Notes: generated from the letters alone by a model not told the origin. A stretch of 64,000 nt of DNA from Paucimonas lemoignei (GCA_900475325.1 LS483371.1:682001-746000), one strand, 5' to 3'; shown: positions 40,898-51,160, numbered from the stretch's first letter. Program-made: numbers and translations.

Positions 40898-42339
40898 CAG
40901 GCATCCCCTCCGAATACGTCGACTTGCTTGAATACACAGGCTGGCGAGGCATGGCCGACGCGGATGACCTGGTTGGGTTCGCCTTTGCCGCAGTTGGGTG
41001 TGCCGAGCACTTTGAAGGTGCTGGCGTCGCCTACTGCACTGAGGTTTTTCCAGAACTGCGCGGAAATCGCCCGGTAGTTGGGGTTCTTCACCACGCCTTT
41101 GAGTTCGCCGTTCTCGATCAACTGGCCCCATTCGCAGCCGAACTGGAATTTGTTGCGCGCGTCGTCGATGGACCACGAACGGTTTGTGGACATCAGCACG
41201 CCGTGCTCGATACCCCCGATCAACTGCTCAAGGGACTTATTCCCAGGCTCGATGTTGAGGTTCGCCATGCGGTCGATGGGCGGGCGGTTCCAGTTGCTGG
41301 CGCGGCTGTTGGCAACGCCTGGCATGTCGGCGCGAAATTGCGACAGCGCGCCACCCAGCGGGCGCTCCAGCAGGCCGTTACGAATCAGGAATTGCTTGCT
41401 CGCCGGCGTGCCGTCGTCGTCGTGGCTGTAGCTGGCCAGCTGCTCGGGGATTTCCGGGTCGAAGGTCACGTTCAGCAACTCGGAGCCGTATTGCAGATGG
41501 CCGAAGTCACTGGCTTTGACGAAGCTGGTGCCTGCGTAATTGCGCTCATCGCCGAGGATGCGATCCAGTTCCAGCGGGTGGCCGATGGATTCGTGAATCT
41601 GCAGGATCATTTGGTCCGGCATCAACAGCAGGTCCCGAGGACCGTTCGGCGTGTTGGGGGCCATGATCAGCTGCAAGGCCTGATCGGCGACCTGGGCGGC
41701 TGAGCCCACCAGTCCGCAGTTGCTGATGACTTCCGCCCCGCCCTGCTGGCCGAAATTGTCCCGGCCCAGGCTGCGGGTCTGGCTGTCACTGCCATCGAAC
41801 GCGGTGACGGTCATCCCCGGATAGACAAAACGCTGGGCCCGACGAATCTGCGCCCCTGCGTTGTTGAGGTAAATCTGCTCGACCTTTTCAAGGCCCAGGC
41901 TGACTTGCCAGTTCACCAGACGCTCGTCTTTGGGGACAGCGTTTGACTCGCTCATCAACAGCGCGATGCAGTCACCGAGTGGCGCGAAGGCATCGTGCAG
42001 GTGGGGCGACAGGTAATCGGCACGCGCGGTCGCCACGGGCTGATCGCGCAGATCAAGCAGAGCATGGGGCGCCAGGCGTGATGCGTGTTGTTCGGCTTGT
42101 TCGAGAGCGGCTTGCAGGCCGCGTTGCGACAGGTCGCGGGTCGCCGAATAGGCTTCCACGCCATTGAGGCGCACGGTCAGCATCGCGCCTTCGTCGCTGC
42201 TCAAATGCGGCGGCTCGGCGACGTTCTTGCGCACGCACAAATGCTGGCTGGTCTGGCGGACATAACGCAGGGAATAAAACTGGGCGCGGCTCTGCAAAGC
42301 GGCAAACCGCTGAGAGAGCTGAGCGGAAAGATCGAACAT
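40897..42339 (-). CDS. TldD-family zinc metallopeptidase, first subunit
   Basis: 480-aa peptidase of the TldD/PmbA group with the zinc motif HESIGH at 249-254 in QIHESIGHPLELDR, and a conserved cysteine-containing TPNCGKG near the C-terminus. Such heterodimers degrade unfolded peptides or mature small peptides such as microcins; here no precursor peptide gene was found nearby. It overlaps the next gene by one base, so the two are translated together. Confidence 0.86.
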   Translation of the reverse strand: MFDLSAQLSQRFAALQSRAQFYSLRYVRQTSQHLCVRKNVAEPPHLSSDEGAMLTVRLNGVEAYSATRDLSQRGLQAALEQAEQHASRLAPHALLDLRDQPVATARADYLSPHLHDAFAPLGDCIALLMSESNAVPKDERLVNWQVSLGLEKVEQIYLNNAGAQIRRAQRFVYPGMTVTAFDGSDSQTRSLGRDNFGQQGGAEVISNCGLVGSAAQVADQALQLIMAPNTPNGPRDLLLMPDQMILQIHESIGHPLELDRILGDERNYAGTSFVKASDFGHLQYGSELLNVTFDPEIPEQLASYSHDDDGTPASKQFLIRNGLLERPLGGALSQFRADMPGVANSRASNWNRPPIDRMANLNIEPGNKSLEQLIGGIEHGVLMSTNRSWSIDDARNKFQFGCEWGQLIENGELKGVVKNPNYRAISAQFWKNLSAVGDASTFKVLGTPNCGKGEPNQVIRVGHASPACVFKQVDVFGGDA

Positions 42340-42390
42340 GCGCAGGGGCCTCTATCGGCTGTTGCGGGGGAGCGGGGTTGTGCTGGTTTT

Positions 42391-42498
42391 TGTGGGAGCA
42401 AGCTTGCTTGCGAAGGCTATGTTCCGGACATCTGAGATGTTGTGGATGTACCGGCCTCTTCGCGAGCAAGGTGGAGCGCCACCCCGGTCGCTCCCACG
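42391..42498. repeat. REPIN, family b with a modified right arm (b')
   Basis: Left arm TGTGGGAGCAAGCTTGCTTG. The right arm CGCGAGCAAG is separated from its terminal CGCTCCCAC by an extra GGAGCGCCACCCCGGT-type block that is itself palindromic (GGTGG-AGCG-CCACC). Confidence 0.8.
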
Positions 42499-42516
42499 GG
42501 GTTGTGTCTAACCCTA

Positions 42517-43212
42517 TTACAACGGGCAACCCTTGGCACGCAGGATGGCGTCGAAACGGTCCGGGTCCAGGGTGCCGGCTTCGATGGCCGCCAGCGTGGC
42601 TTTTTCACGGGCCAGCAGGTCCTGGCAGCGCACCAGCAGTTCAGGTAGCTCGGCACGGGCTGCGGCAACTACACCGTCGCCGTCGCCAATCATCAGGTCG
42701 CCGGGCATGACCAGCATGCCTGCGCAGGAGATCGGCACGTTGATTTCGCCGCCGCCGTCAGTGCTCGGCCCGCGATGTACGCCGCCGATGGCGTAGGCCG
42801 GAAGTTCGCCGGTCTGCCATTCGTCCAGGTCACGCAGTGCGCCGTTGATCACCACACCGACGATGCCAGCCTTGAGGGCCATGGCGCGCATGATGCCGCC
42901 GAACACGGCGCGGGTCAGGTCGGCGCTGCCGTCGATGACCAGCACGTCGCCAGGGCGGGCCATCTGCATGGCTTTGAGGATCATCAGGTTGTCGCCGGGA
43001 CGCACACGCACGGTCAGCGCGCTGCCGAGCATCGGTGCGTTGCCGTGGAAAGCTTTGAGGCCCAGGCCACCGACGTTGCGACCCAGGCAGTCACTGACGG
43101 CCGCAGCAGGAATCTTGCTGAAAGCAGTCAGCCACTTAGGGTCCAGCGGTTCGGCGTTAGGGTTGATCAGGTATCCGGTGGGCCATTTGCTCGAAGAAAC
43201 TACATCAAACAT
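42517..43212 (-). CDS. RraA-like / 4-carboxy-4-hydroxy-2-oxoadipate aldolase-family protein
   Basis: 231-aa protein with the RraA fold. Visible motifs: AAVSDCLG near residue 37, RPGDNLMILKAMQMARPGDV, the conserved GALRDLDEW and GDGDGVV. In this family the same scaffold serves as RNase E regulator or as a metal-dependent aldolase; length (about 230) and the second arginine suggest the aldolase/dimethylmenaquinone-methyltransferase-like branch rather than the 160-aa RNase E regulator. No pathway context is present, so the substrate is open. GAGG lies six bases before the ATG. Confidence 0.8.
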   Translation of the reverse strand: MFDVVSSSKWPTGYLINPNAEPLDPKWLTAFSKIPAAAVSDCLGRNVGGLGLKAFHGNAPMLGSALTVRVRPGDNLMILKAMQMARPGDVLVIDGSADLTRAVFGGIMRAMALKAGIVGVVINGALRDLDEWQTGELPAYAIGGVHRGPSTDGGGEINVPISCAGMLVMPGDLMIGDGDGVVAAARAELPELLVRCQDLLAREKATLAAIEAGTLDPDRFDAILRAKGCPL

Positions 43213-43291
43213 GTGTAAGCCTCGTGGCCAGTCATTGCCGGCTTGTCGATTGAAGCGGGGGGATTTGACGCTAGATTAGGCCGCTGGCGCG

Positions 43292-43325
43292 GGAGCTTCA
43301 AGCGGCAAGCTTCAAGCTGCAAGAT
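43292..43325. repeat. Short repeat, family e (AGCTTCAAGC type)
   Basis: Two overlapping units AGCTTCAAGCGGCAAG and AGCTTCAAGCTGCAAG. The unit recurs as an inverted pair at 45476-45590 and 47890-47947. The gap 43213-43756 (544 bases) contains this and two further REPINs and no gene. Confidence 0.65.
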
Positions 43326-43420
43326 AAAAGCGGGAGGGGGGCGGACACAGACGATCACCGAACCCTGTGGGAGTGCCCACGTCGTCCGAACGCCGCGCTG
43401 TCGCGCAGCAAGCACAAGAT

Positions 43421-43542
43421 CTGTGGGACGACCGGGGTGGCGCTCCACCTTGCTCGCGAAGGCGGTGTTCCTGCCTTCAGAAATACATCCGATTTTCCGG
43501 CCTCTTCGCGAGCAAGGTGGAGCGCCACCCCGGTCCTCCCAC
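43421..43542. repeat. REPIN, family b' (GTGGCGCTCCAC block)
   Basis: Arms CTGTGGGACGACCGGGGTGG and complementary CCACCCCGGTCCTCCCACA, with the GTGGCGCTCCAC block and TTGCTCGCGAA core on the left and the same in reverse on the right. The same modification is seen at 42391-42498. Confidence 0.78.
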
Positions 43543-43581
43543 AAAAAATCTCTCCAATTCAGATAGTTATTTTGTGTTTGA

Positions 43582-43670
43582 TGAGAGCGAATTCATTCGC
43601 GAAAAGGCCAGTACATTCGACGCATCTTTATGGGTCTTGATAGTGCCTTCGCGAATAAATTCGCTCCCAC
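43582..43670. repeat. REPIN, family c
   Basis: Arms GAGAGCGAATTCATTCGCGA and CGCGAATAAATTCGCTCCCA (one or two mismatches to the consensus), shortly before the betA 3' end. Confidence 0.8.
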
Positions 43671-43756
43671 GGGTCTGAGGTCAGCCAAGGCTTCCAGGTG
43701 TTTTAAGAAGCCTTGCAGGGAGACAAAGAGTCTCCCACAGGGGCCCGCTAGCGGTA

Positions 43757-45454
43757 TCAGTGGGCGGTACGGCCCACTTCACGAACCGGCTTGCCACGCA
43801 CGGGCTTGCCAGCTGCGACGAAGTAGTCGGCAGTGCTGCGCGGCAGTGGCGCGCGGCCACGGATCTTGTCGGCGATTTTCTCGGCGATCATGATCGTTGG
43901 CGCGTTCAGGTTGCCGGTGGTGATCAGCGGCATGATCGACGCATCAACGACCCGCAAACCCTGCATGCCATGCACACGACCTTCGCCATCGACCACGGCC
44001 ATTTCGTCGGTGCCCATTTTGCACGAGCAGGACGGGTGATAAGCCGTCTCAGCATGTTCGCGGATGAAGGTGTCGAGGTCTTCATCAGACTGCACTTCAA
44101 TGCCAGGGCTGATTTCTCGGCCGCGGTATTGATCAAGCGCCGGTTGCTGCATGATTTCACGGGTCAGGCGGATGCCGTCGCGGAATTCCTGCCAGTCCTG
44201 CTCGCTGGACATGTAGTTGAACAGGATGCTTGGGTACTCACGCGGGTTCTTGGATTTGACCTGGACCCGCCCACGACTCGGCGAACGCATCGACCCAACG
44301 TGCGCCTGGAAGCCATGTTCCTGGACGCCCTTGGTGCCGTTGTAGTTAATCGCTACCGGCAGGAAGTGGTACTGGATATTCGGCCATTCGAATTCTTCAC
44401 GGGAACGAATGAAACCGCCCGCTTCGAACTGGTTGCTGGCGCCGATACCGGTGCCGAGGAACATCCATTCCGCGCCGATTGCAGGCTGGTTCCACCACAA
44501 CAGGGACGGATACAGCGACACCGGTTTGGTGCAGGAATACTGCAGGTACATCTCCAAGTGATCCTGAAGGTTCTGGCCAACGCCCGGCAAGTCATGCACC
44601 ACGGGAATGTCCAACGCGTTCAGCACCTGCGCCGGGCCAACGCCCGAACGTTGCAGGATCTGCGGCGAGGCAATCGCGCCACCGCACAGCAGGACTTCCT
44701 TGCGAGCGCGGGCTTCAATGCGGGTGTCGCTGTCGCCAACCAGGTACGCCACGCCAACCGCCTTCTTGCCGTCGAACAGGATCCGGTCGGTCAGGGCGTG
44801 GGTGACGATGGTCAAGGTCGAGCGCTTTTTCGCTTCGTCCAGATAACCGCGAGCAGTGCTGGCGCGACGGCCTTTGGGCGTCACGGTGCGGTCCATCGGG
44901 CCGAAACCTTCCTGCTGATAACCGTTGAGGTCATCGGTGCGCGGGTAACCCGCTTGCACACCGGCCTCGACCATGGCGTGGAACAGCGGGTTGTTGCCCG
45001 CTTTAGGCGTGGTCACGCTGACCGGACCGTCGCCGCCGTGGTAATCGTTGGCGCCGATGTCGCGGGTTTCCGCCTTGCGGAAATATGGCAGGCAGTCTGC
45101 GTAGGTCCAGTCTTCCAGGCCAGGGTTTTTCGCCCATCCGTCATAGTCCATGGCATTGCCACGGATGTAGCACATGCCGTTGATCAGGGACGAGCCGCCC
45201 AGGCCTTTGCCACGCCCGCACTCCATGCGGCGGTTGCCCATGTGCGGCTCTGGATCGGTCTCGTAGGCCCAGTTGTAGCGACGGCCTTGCAGCGGGAACG
45301 CCAGTGCGGCGGGCATTTGTGTACGGAAATCCAGACGATAGTCCGGGCCGCCTGCTTCAAGCAGCAGAACGGTGACGCCTGCGTCCTCGGTGAGACGGGC
45401 TGCCAATGTGTTACCGGCCGAGCCGGCCCCCACAATTATGTAGTCGTATTCCAA
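43757..45454 (-). CDS. betA: Choline dehydrogenase
   Basis: 565-aa FAD-dependent GMC oxidoreductase that converts choline to betaine aldehyde, and further to glycine betaine. N-terminal FAD motif [38 protein letters not shown], the GMC signature [13 protein letters not shown] and the active-site histidine region [10 protein letters not shown] plus NLNAPT near the C-terminus. Start TTG at 45452-45454: AAGGAG lies seven bases upstream, and earlier in-frame codons would place the FAD motif too far in. It is downstream of betB and belongs to the betI-betB-betA operon. Confidence 0.95.
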   Translation of the reverse strand: MEYDYIIVGAGSAGNTLAARLTEDAGVTVLLLEAGGPDYRLDFRTQMPAALAFPLQGRRYNWAYETDPEPHMGNRRMECGRGKGLGGSSLINGMCYIRGNAMDYDGWAKNPGLEDWTYADCLPYFRKAETRDIGANDYHGGDGPVSVTTPKAGNNPLFHAMVEAGVQAGYPRTDDLNGYQQEGFGPMDRTVTPKGRRASTARGYLDEAKKRSTLTIVTHALTDRILFDGKKAVGVAYLVGDSDTRIEARARKEVLLCGGAIASPQILQRSGVGPAQVLNALDIPVVHDLPGVGQNLQDHLEMYLQYSCTKPVSLYPSLLWWNQPAIGAEWMFLGTGIGASNQFEAGGFIRSREEFEWPNIQYHFLPVAINYNGTKGVQEHGFQAHVGSMRSPSRGRVQVKSKNPREYPSILFNYMSSEQDWQEFRDGIRLTREIMQQPALDQYRGREISPGIEVQSDEDLDTFIREHAETAYHPSCSCKMGTDEMAVVDGEGRVHGMQGLRVVDASIMPLITTGNLNAPTIMIAEKIADKIRGRAPLPRSTADYFVAAGKPVRGKPVREVGRTAH

Positions 45455-45475
45455 GATTTTTCTCCTTGGGGGAGT

Positions 45476-45590
45476 TACAAGCCGCAAGCTTCAAGCGGCA
45501 AGAAAAAAGCAAAACGGTGTTCGCAGTGGTGAGGTAACGCGCAGGCTGCTTTTGATTCTTCTTGAGGCTTGAAGCTTGCAGCTTGCAACT
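45476..45590. repeat. Inverted repeat, family e, between betB and betA
   Basis: AGCCGCAAGCTTCAAGCGGC on the left and GCTTGAAGCTTGCAGCTTGC on the right, about 65 bases apart, within the 147-base betB-betA gap. It may form a stem in the polycistronic mRNA and modulate the ratio of the two dehydrogenases (inference). Confidence 0.75.
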
Positions 45591-45601
45591 GATCAGCGGA
45601 C

Positions 45602-47074
45602 TTAGAACACGGAGGTATATTCACCAAGTTCAACCTGAACAGACTTAATCCTTGTGTACTGCGCCAAAGAGCTGATGCCGTTTTCACGGCCCACGCCCGA
45701 TTGCTTGTAACCGCCGACCGGCATTTTTGCGTCGGACTCGCCCCAGGCGTTGATCCAGCAGATGCCGGCTTCAAGCTGATGAATCACGCGGTGAGCGCGG
45801 TTCAGGTCCCGGGTGACGATGCCAGCCGCCAGGCCGAATTCGGTGTCGTTGGCGCGGCGGATGACTTCTTCTTCGGTGTCATAACCGAGGATGCTCATGA
45901 CCGGGCCGAAGATTTCTTCGCGCACGATTTTCATCTCGTCGGTGCAGTCGGTGAAGACTGTCGGAGCGACGAACGCACCCTTGGCGAATTCGCCTTCGGT
46001 CAGGCGTTCACCACCGATCAGCAGGCGTGCGCCTTGCTCTTTGCCGGAGGCGATGTAGCCCAGCACGTTTTCCATGTGGGCGAAGCTGACCAGCGGGCCG
46101 AAGTTGATGTTTTCGTCTTCCGGGTTACCGATACGAATACGCTTCACACGCTCGACGATCTTGGCTTCAAACGCGGCCTTCAGCGCATTGGGTACGAACA
46201 CCCGAGTGCCGTTGGTGCAGACCTGGCCGGAGCTGTAGAAGTTGGCCATCATCGCGATGTCGGCGGCGCGATCCAGGTCGGCGTCGTCGAAAATGATCAG
46301 TGGCGACTTGCCGCCCAGCTCCATGGTCACTTCCTTGAGGGAAGAGCCCGAAGCGCTGGCCATGACTTTCTTGCCGGTCTGCACGCCGCCGGTGAAAGAG
46401 ATCTTCTCGATGCGCGGGTGCTCGGTCAGCCAGCTGCCGACTTCTGCGCCGGTGCCGGGCAGCACGTTGAACACGCCATCCGGAACGCCCGCTTCGGTGT
46501 AGATTTCGGCCAGCTTCAAGGTCGTCAGCGAAGTGACTTCGCTCGGCTTGAAAATCATCGCGTTACCGGCAGCCAGGGCTGGAGCGGATTTCCACAGGGC
46601 GATCTGGATCGGGTAGTTCCACGCGCCGATACCGGCAACGACGCCCAATGGCTCGCGGCGGGTATAGATGAACGAGGAGGTGCGCAGTGGGATCTGTTCG
46701 CCTTCGATGGCGGGCACCAAGCCTGCGTAGTACTCCAGCACGTCGGCGCCGGTCACGATGTCGACGTATTTGGTTTCCGAGAACGCCTTGCCGGTGTCCA
46801 GGGTTTCCAGGGCGGCCAGTTCATCGTTGCGTTCACGCAGGATGTCCACGGCACGGCGCAGGATGCGCGAGCGCTCCATGGCGGTCATCTCGGCCCAGAT
46901 TTTCTGGCCTTTTTCAGCGCTGACGACAGCGCGTTCAACGTCGTCTTTGGAAGCGCGTTGCACCTGTGCCAGCAACTCACCATTGGCCGGGTTGATGGCA
47001 TCAAAAGTGGCATTGCTGGTGGCGTCGACGTAACCGCCGTCGATGTAAAGTTTTTGCTGTTCGAAACGGGCCAT
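45602..47074 (-). CDS. betB: Betaine-aldehyde dehydrogenase
   Basis: 490-aa NAD(P)-dependent aldehyde dehydrogenase, oxidising betaine aldehyde to glycine betaine. Visible: cofactor loop [24 protein letters not shown], the glutamate in [11 protein letters not shown], and catalytic cysteine in [13 protein letters not shown]. The length matches the P. aeruginosa enzyme. GAGG precedes the ATG at 47072-47074. It lies between betI and betA in the same orientation. Confidence 0.96.
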   Translation of the reverse strand: MARFEQQKLYIDGGYVDATSNATFDAINPANGELLAQVQRASKDDVERAVVSAEKGQKIWAEMTAMERSRILRRAVDILRERNDELAALETLDTGKAFSETKYVDIVTGADVLEYYAGLVPAIEGEQIPLRTSSFIYTRREPLGVVAGIGAWNYPIQIALWKSAPALAAGNAMIFKPSEVTSLTTLKLAEIYTEAGVPDGVFNVLPGTGAEVGSWLTEHPRIEKISFTGGVQTGKKVMASASGSSLKEVTMELGGKSPLIIFDDADLDRAADIAMMANFYSSGQVCTNGTRVFVPNALKAAFEAKIVERVKRIRIGNPEDENINFGPLVSFAHMENVLGYIASGKEQGARLLIGGERLTEGEFAKGAFVAPTVFTDCTDEMKIVREEIFGPVMSILGYDTEEEVIRRANDTEFGLAAGIVTRDLNRAHRVIHQLEAGICWINAWGESDAKMPVGGYKQSGVGRENGISSLAQYTRIKSVQVELGEYTSVF

Positions 47075-47187
47075 AAAGTCCTCGCAGATTCAAAGTGGCT
47101 GGCGATGACTGCCGTCGTTTGCCGTAAAAGATTGGGCAACGGGGTCTTGCAGTCGTTCGGTGCTCGCCTCATCAAAAGTGAAACGCT

Positions 47188-47781
47188 TCAGCTCACCGCT
47201 TTCGCCAGTTGGAAGTCCATGTATTCGTAGGCGATCTGTTGCGCCTGTTCAGTATCAAACGCATCGCCCGACAGTGCGCCGCGCAACCACAGGCCGTCGA
47301 TCAGTGCCGCCAGACCACGAGCCGCGCTACGCGCCTGCTCCAGTGGCAATACTCGGCGGAACTGACAGCACAGGTTTGAATACAGGCGGTGATCGTTGAT
47401 CCGCTGCAGCCTGTGCAAAGACGGCTGGTGCATGCTGGTGGCCCAGAAGGCCAGCCAGGTTTTCATTGCCGGGCCATTGACCTGGCTGGCGTCGAAGTTG
47501 CCCTCGATGATCACTTGCAGATGCGCCCGAGGGCTGTCATCGGTGAGGGCCTGACGACGTTCGCTGACGTTGTCGATCAGGGCATTCATCAGGTGGCGCA
47601 TGGTGGCTGCGATCAGGCCGTTCTTGTCCTGAAAGTAGTGACTGATGATGCCGTTGGACACGCCTGCCAGACGAGCGATCAGCGCGATGCTGGCCTCGCC
47701 CATGCCGACTTGATCGACCGCCGTGAGCGTGGCGTGGATCAACTGTTGACGGCGGATGGGTTGCATTCCGACCTTGGGCAT
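47188..47781 (-). CDS. betI: TetR-family choline-responsive repressor BetI
   Basis: 197-aa repressor. The N-terminal HTH (about residues 10-55, [23 protein letters not shown]) is followed by an all-helical ligand domain that senses choline or betaine aldehyde. First gene of the betIBA operon, 113 bases from betB. A perfect 20-base palindrome 68 bases upstream of its ATG is the probable operator, so it should repress its own operon. GGAG precedes the ATG at 47779-47781. Confidence 0.95.
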   Translation of the reverse strand: MPKVGMQPIRRQQLIHATLTAVDQVGMGEASIALIARLAGVSNGIISHYFQDKNGLIAATMRHLMNALIDNVSERRQALTDDSPRAHLQVIIEGNFDASQVNGPAMKTWLAFWATSMHQPSLHRLQRINDHRLYSNLCCQFRRVLPLEQARSAARGLAALIDGLWLRGALSGDAFDTEQAQQIAYEYMDFQLAKAVS

Positions 47782-47848
47782 TGGGTGAGTCTCCTGATTC
47801 GCCTGACTGATCGCGCTGCCCGGAAAGGCTTCACCACCTTAAAGGTTT

Positions 47849-47868
47849 TTGATTGAACGTTCAATCAA
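47849..47868. promoter_or_regulatory. BetI operator candidate (perfect 20-bp palindrome)
   Basis: Half-site TTGATTGAAC joined to its exact complement GTTCAATCAA without spacer, 68 bases upstream of the betI ATG. A symmetric site of this length is typical for TetR-family repressors. The region around it is A/T-rich. Confidence 0.82.
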
Positions 47869-47889
47869 TAAAAAACAGTGGGCAAGCTT

Positions 47890-47947
47890 AAAGCCTCAAG
47901 CTTCAAGCTGACCGGGACGTCATTGCTTGCAGCTTGAGGCTTGCAAC
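47890..47947. repeat. Inverted repeat, family e, between choV and betI
   Basis: Left arm GCCTCAAGCTTCAAGC, right arm GCTTGCAGCTTGAGGCTTGC, lying between the choV stop and the betI operator. It may act as a transcript end for choXWV. Confidence 0.72.
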
Positions 47948-47959
47948 TAACAGCTGCTT

Positions 47960-49138
47960 CTACCCCATACTTTTGCCGAGCAGCGCGTGATACAGCTCGC
48001 TGTCGCCCAGAATGCCGACGACCTGGTTGCCATCCTGCAGCACCAGTTTGTTGCCGGTCTGGTAGCGGATTTGCAGGGCGTCGCGCATGCCGATGTTGGA
48101 ATGCACCACGGTTGGCTTGCGGTCGAGGCTGTCCATGGGTTGGCCGGGCGCCCAGTTCTGCAGGTCAAGCTGGCCCGCACCCTGGCGTGCGCCTTTGATG
48201 GTGTTGCCTTCGGCCAGATCCAGCCAGGAATCAACGCCTGGGTCCAGGCATACCGAGCCGTTGACGCGGGTGCAGTTGTCCAGCGTGCGCATCAGGCTGC
48301 GGCCGCACAGCACGTTGAGCGGGTTGGTGTGAGCGACGAAGGTGCGCACGTAATCGTCAGCCGGGTTGAGCACGATCTGTTCCGGGACGCTGTACTGCAC
48401 GATCCGGCCATCTTTCATGATCGCGATCCGGCTGCCGAGCTTCAGCGCTTCGTCCAGGTCGTGGCTCACAAACACGATGGTTTTGTTCAGCTTGCTCTGC
48501 AACGCCAGCAGTTCGTCCTGCAGACCCTGGCGGATGAGCGGGTCCAGGGCCGAGAAGGGTTCATCCATCAGCAGGATGTCGGCGTCCATGGCCAGCGCAC
48601 GGGCCAGGCCGACGCGCTGCTGCATGCCGCCAGACAGCTCGTCCGGTTTCTTGTTGCGCCACTGGGTCAGGCCCACCAGTTCCAGTTTTTCATCCACCAG
48701 CTTGCGCCGTTCCTTCTCGGGGCGGCCCTGCATTTCCAGACCAAAGCTGATGTTCTCGCGCACCGTGAGCCAAGGCATCAGGGCGAACTTCTGGAACACC
48801 ATGGCGATGCGTTTGGTGCGCATCAGTTTCAGTTCGGCGGGGGTGCAGTTGGCGATGTTGATCTGTGAGCCTTCGTGCTCGACATAGAGCGCGCCGCGGC
48901 TGACGGTATTGAGGCCGTTGATGCAGCGCAGCAGGCTGGATTTGCCCGAGCCGGACAACCCCATCAGGACGCAGATTTCGCCTTTTTCCACGGTCAGCGA
49001 TGCCTTTTCGACACCGACAATCTGGCCGATTTTTTTCAGAATCTGGTCGCGGGTCATGCCCTCATCGAGCAGCTTGAGTGCTTCGCGCGGGTCTTTGGCA
49101 AAGATAACGTCGACGTTATCGAATTGGATGATGCTCAT
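47960..49138 (-). CDS. choV: Choline ABC transporter, ATP-binding protein
   Basis: 392-aa ATPase of the OpuA/ProV type. Walker A GLSGSGKSS, signature LSGGMQQRVGLARAL, Walker B ILLMDEPFSALDPL; the C-terminal about 100 residues form CBS-like modules that could sense ionic strength or ligand. Known as CbcV in P. aeruginosa, powering choline, betaine and carnitine uptake via several binding proteins. It starts inside the choW gene (ATGA overlap) and is the last gene of choXWV. Confidence 0.94.
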   Translation of the reverse strand: MSIIQFDNVDVIFAKDPREALKLLDEGMTRDQILKKIGQIVGVEKASLTVEKGEICVLMGLSGSGKSSLLRCINGLNTVSRGALYVEHEGSQINIANCTPAELKLMRTKRIAMVFQKFALMPWLTVRENISFGLEMQGRPEKERRKLVDEKLELVGLTQWRNKKPDELSGGMQQRVGLARALAMDADILLMDEPFSALDPLIRQGLQDELLALQSKLNKTIVFVSHDLDEALKLGSRIAIMKDGRIVQYSVPEQIVLNPADDYVRTFVAHTNPLNVLCGRSLMRTLDNCTRVNGSVCLDPGVDSWLDLAEGNTIKGARQGAGQLDLQNWAPGQPMDSLDRKPTVVHSNIGMRDALQIRYQTGNKLVLQDGNQVVGILGDSELYHALLGKSMG

Positions 49139-49980
49139 GCGTCAGCCCTCACTTTAGCTTCGGGTTGTTTGCAGATGCGGTCGAGCATGATCGCCAGCAG
49201 GACGATTGCCAGACCGGCTTCAAAGCCCAGGGCGATGTCAGCGGTGTTGAGTGCGTTGACCACGGGTTTACCCAGGCCATCGGCGCCGACCAGTGCCGCG
49301 ATCACGACCATCGACAGCGACAGCATGATGCACTGGGTAATGCCGGCAGCAATGCTCGGCATGGCGTAAGGCAGTTCAATGCGGGTCAACAGTTGGCGGC
49401 GTGAAGAGCCAAAGGCTTTGCCTGCATCAAGCAATTCGTGGGGCACATCGCGGATACCCAGATACGTCAAACGTATCGGCGCGGCGATGGCGAACACCAC
49501 AGTGGAGATCAGGCCGGGCACGACGCCCAGGCCGAACAGGGTCAGGGTAGGGATCAGGTAGACGAAGGTGGGTACGGTCTGCATCAAGTCCAGAACCGGC
49601 CGCATGATGGTGTAGAACGTGGGCTTGTGGGCGGCAATGATGCCCAGCGGTACGCCGATCAATACACACACGAAGGTCGCGAACAGCACCTGCGCCAGGG
49701 TTTCCATGGTCTGCTCCCAATACCCCAGATTGAGGATCAGCAGGAACGACAGGATGACGAAAACCGTGAGGCCCCACTTGCGCTGGATGAAGTGCGCGAG
49801 TGCAGCGATCAGGCCGATCAGGATGAGCGGGTTGAACCAGGTCAGCGAAAACGTCAGGCCATGGATCATGGTTTCCAGCGTTACTGCGATTGCGTCGAAA
49901 GTGCTGGCGCCGTGTTGGGTCAGCCAGTCGACGAAGGCCGCGATGTATTCGCCAAGAGGGATTTTATGATCAGTCAGCAT
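49135..49980 (-). CDS. choW: Choline ABC transporter, permease
   Basis: 281-aa ProW-type permease with about six membrane helices and the EAA loop (ELLDAGKAFGSSRRQLL region) that contacts the ATPase. Its ATG lies 64 bases downstream of choX, and its stop overlaps the choV start. Counterpart of P. aeruginosa CbcW. Confidence 0.94.
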   Translation of the reverse strand: MLTDHKIPLGEYIAAFVDWLTQHGASTFDAIAVTLETMIHGLTFSLTWFNPLILIGLIAALAHFIQRKWGLTVFVILSFLLILNLGYWEQTMETLAQVLFATFVCVLIGVPLGIIAAHKPTFYTIMRPVLDLMQTVPTFVYLIPTLTLFGLGVVPGLISTVVFAIAAPIRLTYLGIRDVPHELLDAGKAFGSSRRQLLTRIELPYAMPSIAAGITQCIMLSLSMVVIAALVGADGLGKPVVNALNTADIALGFEAGLAIVLLAIMLDRICKQPEAKVRADA

Positions 49981-50044
49981 GGTTGTTTTTCCGCTTGCGG
50001 GAGGAAAGGGGACAACAGGCGAGCGAACCCGCCTGCCCGTCTAG

Positions 50045-50992
50045 TTACTTCGTCAGCTGTGCTTTGGCGGCCTCCAGGCCCGGTTTACCGTCCACTGTGG
50101 TGACGCCCGCCAGCCAGGTGTCGAGCACCTGCGGGTTAGCTTTGAGCCATGCCTTGGCGGCGACGTCTGGCTTGGTCTTGTCATCCAGGACCTTGCCCAT
50201 CAGGGTGCTTTCCATGTCGAGGGTGAAGCTCAGGTTTTTCAACAATTGCCCGACGTTGCTGCACTCTTGGGCGTAGCCTTTGCGGGTATTGGTGAAGATG
50301 GTTGCCTGGCCAAAGTTAGGGCCGAAGAAATCGTCGCCACCGGTCAGGTACTGCATCTTGAACCGCGTGTTCATCGGGTGCGGTTCCCAGCCGAGGAACA
50401 CCACGTCGGTATTACGGCGCGAGGCCCGATCAACCTGCGAAAGCATGCCCGCTTCGCTGGACTCGACGACTTTGAAGCCGGCGGTCTTGAGGCCGAAGGC
50501 GTCCTTGTCGATCATGCTCTGGATCAGGCGGTTGCCGTCGTTGCCGGGTTCGATGCCGTAGATCTTGCCGTCCAGCTCTTTCTTGAACTTGGCAATGTCG
50601 GAGAAATCTTTCAGGCCTTTGTCGTACAGCGCCTGTGGCACTGCGAGGGTGTATTTGGCGTTTTCCAGGTTGGCGCGTACGGTTTCCACGGTACCGGCAT
50701 CACGATACGGTTTGATGTCGTTTTCCATGGTCGGCATCCAGTTGCCGAGGAACACATCCATGTTCTTGCCGTCGGCCAGGGATTTGTACGTCACGGGTAC
50801 GGAGATCATCGTGGTCTTGGTTTTGTATCCCAGGGATTCCAGTACTGCGCTGGTCACTGCCGTGGTGACGGTGATGTCGGTCCAGCCAACATCCGAAAAA
50901 TTGACCGTATGACACTGGGCGGGCTCAGCTGCCTGGGCGAGCACCGGCATGCCTAGCGCAACAGCCAGTAGCAGCGATTTAGAACCTTTCAT
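50045..50992 (-). CDS. choX: Choline ABC transporter, periplasmic substrate-binding protein
   Basis: 315-aa exported protein with a signal peptide (MKGSKSLLLAVALGMPVL then AQA). The mature part is an OpuAC-type fold; DVGWTDITVTTAV, GNWMPTM and WEPHPMN contain the aromatic residues that build the quaternary-amine cage. It delivers choline to ChoWV. ATG at 50990-50992 with AAAGGAG upstream; a GTG nine bases earlier is less well placed. First gene of choXWV, with about 1 kb of non-coding sequence upstream. Confidence 0.94.
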   Translation of the reverse strand: MKGSKSLLLAVALGMPVLAQAAEPAQCHTVNFSDVGWTDITVTTAVTSAVLESLGYKTKTTMISVPVTYKSLADGKNMDVFLGNWMPTMENDIKPYRDAGTVETVRANLENAKYTLAVPQALYDKGLKDFSDIAKFKKELDGKIYGIEPGNDGNRLIQSMIDKDAFGLKTAGFKVVESSEAGMLSQVDRASRRNTDVVFLGWEPHPMNTRFKMQYLTGGDDFFGPNFGQATIFTNTRKGYAQECSNVGQLLKNLSFTLDMESTLMGKVLDDKTKPDVAAKAWLKANPQVLDTWLAGVTTVDGKPGLEAAKAQLTK

Positions 50993-51160
50993 CAAGAACA
51001 CTCCTTTGGATTTTCTTCTCGTCGTCAGCTACGTGAGCCAACGCGGTTTGTGTTTTTTCAGGCGGTAGTACAAAGCGTTTGATCAAGGCTCTTTCACTGC
51101 GGCTGGCGATGGAGTCGACAGCGATCATGTAACAGCGAAAATCAAACGCCTACAGGGGGA

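Noticed and set aside
43760..45532. Long plus-strand open frame opposite betA
   Set aside because: Mirror of the betA coding frame; betA has full FAD and GMC motifs and an SD.
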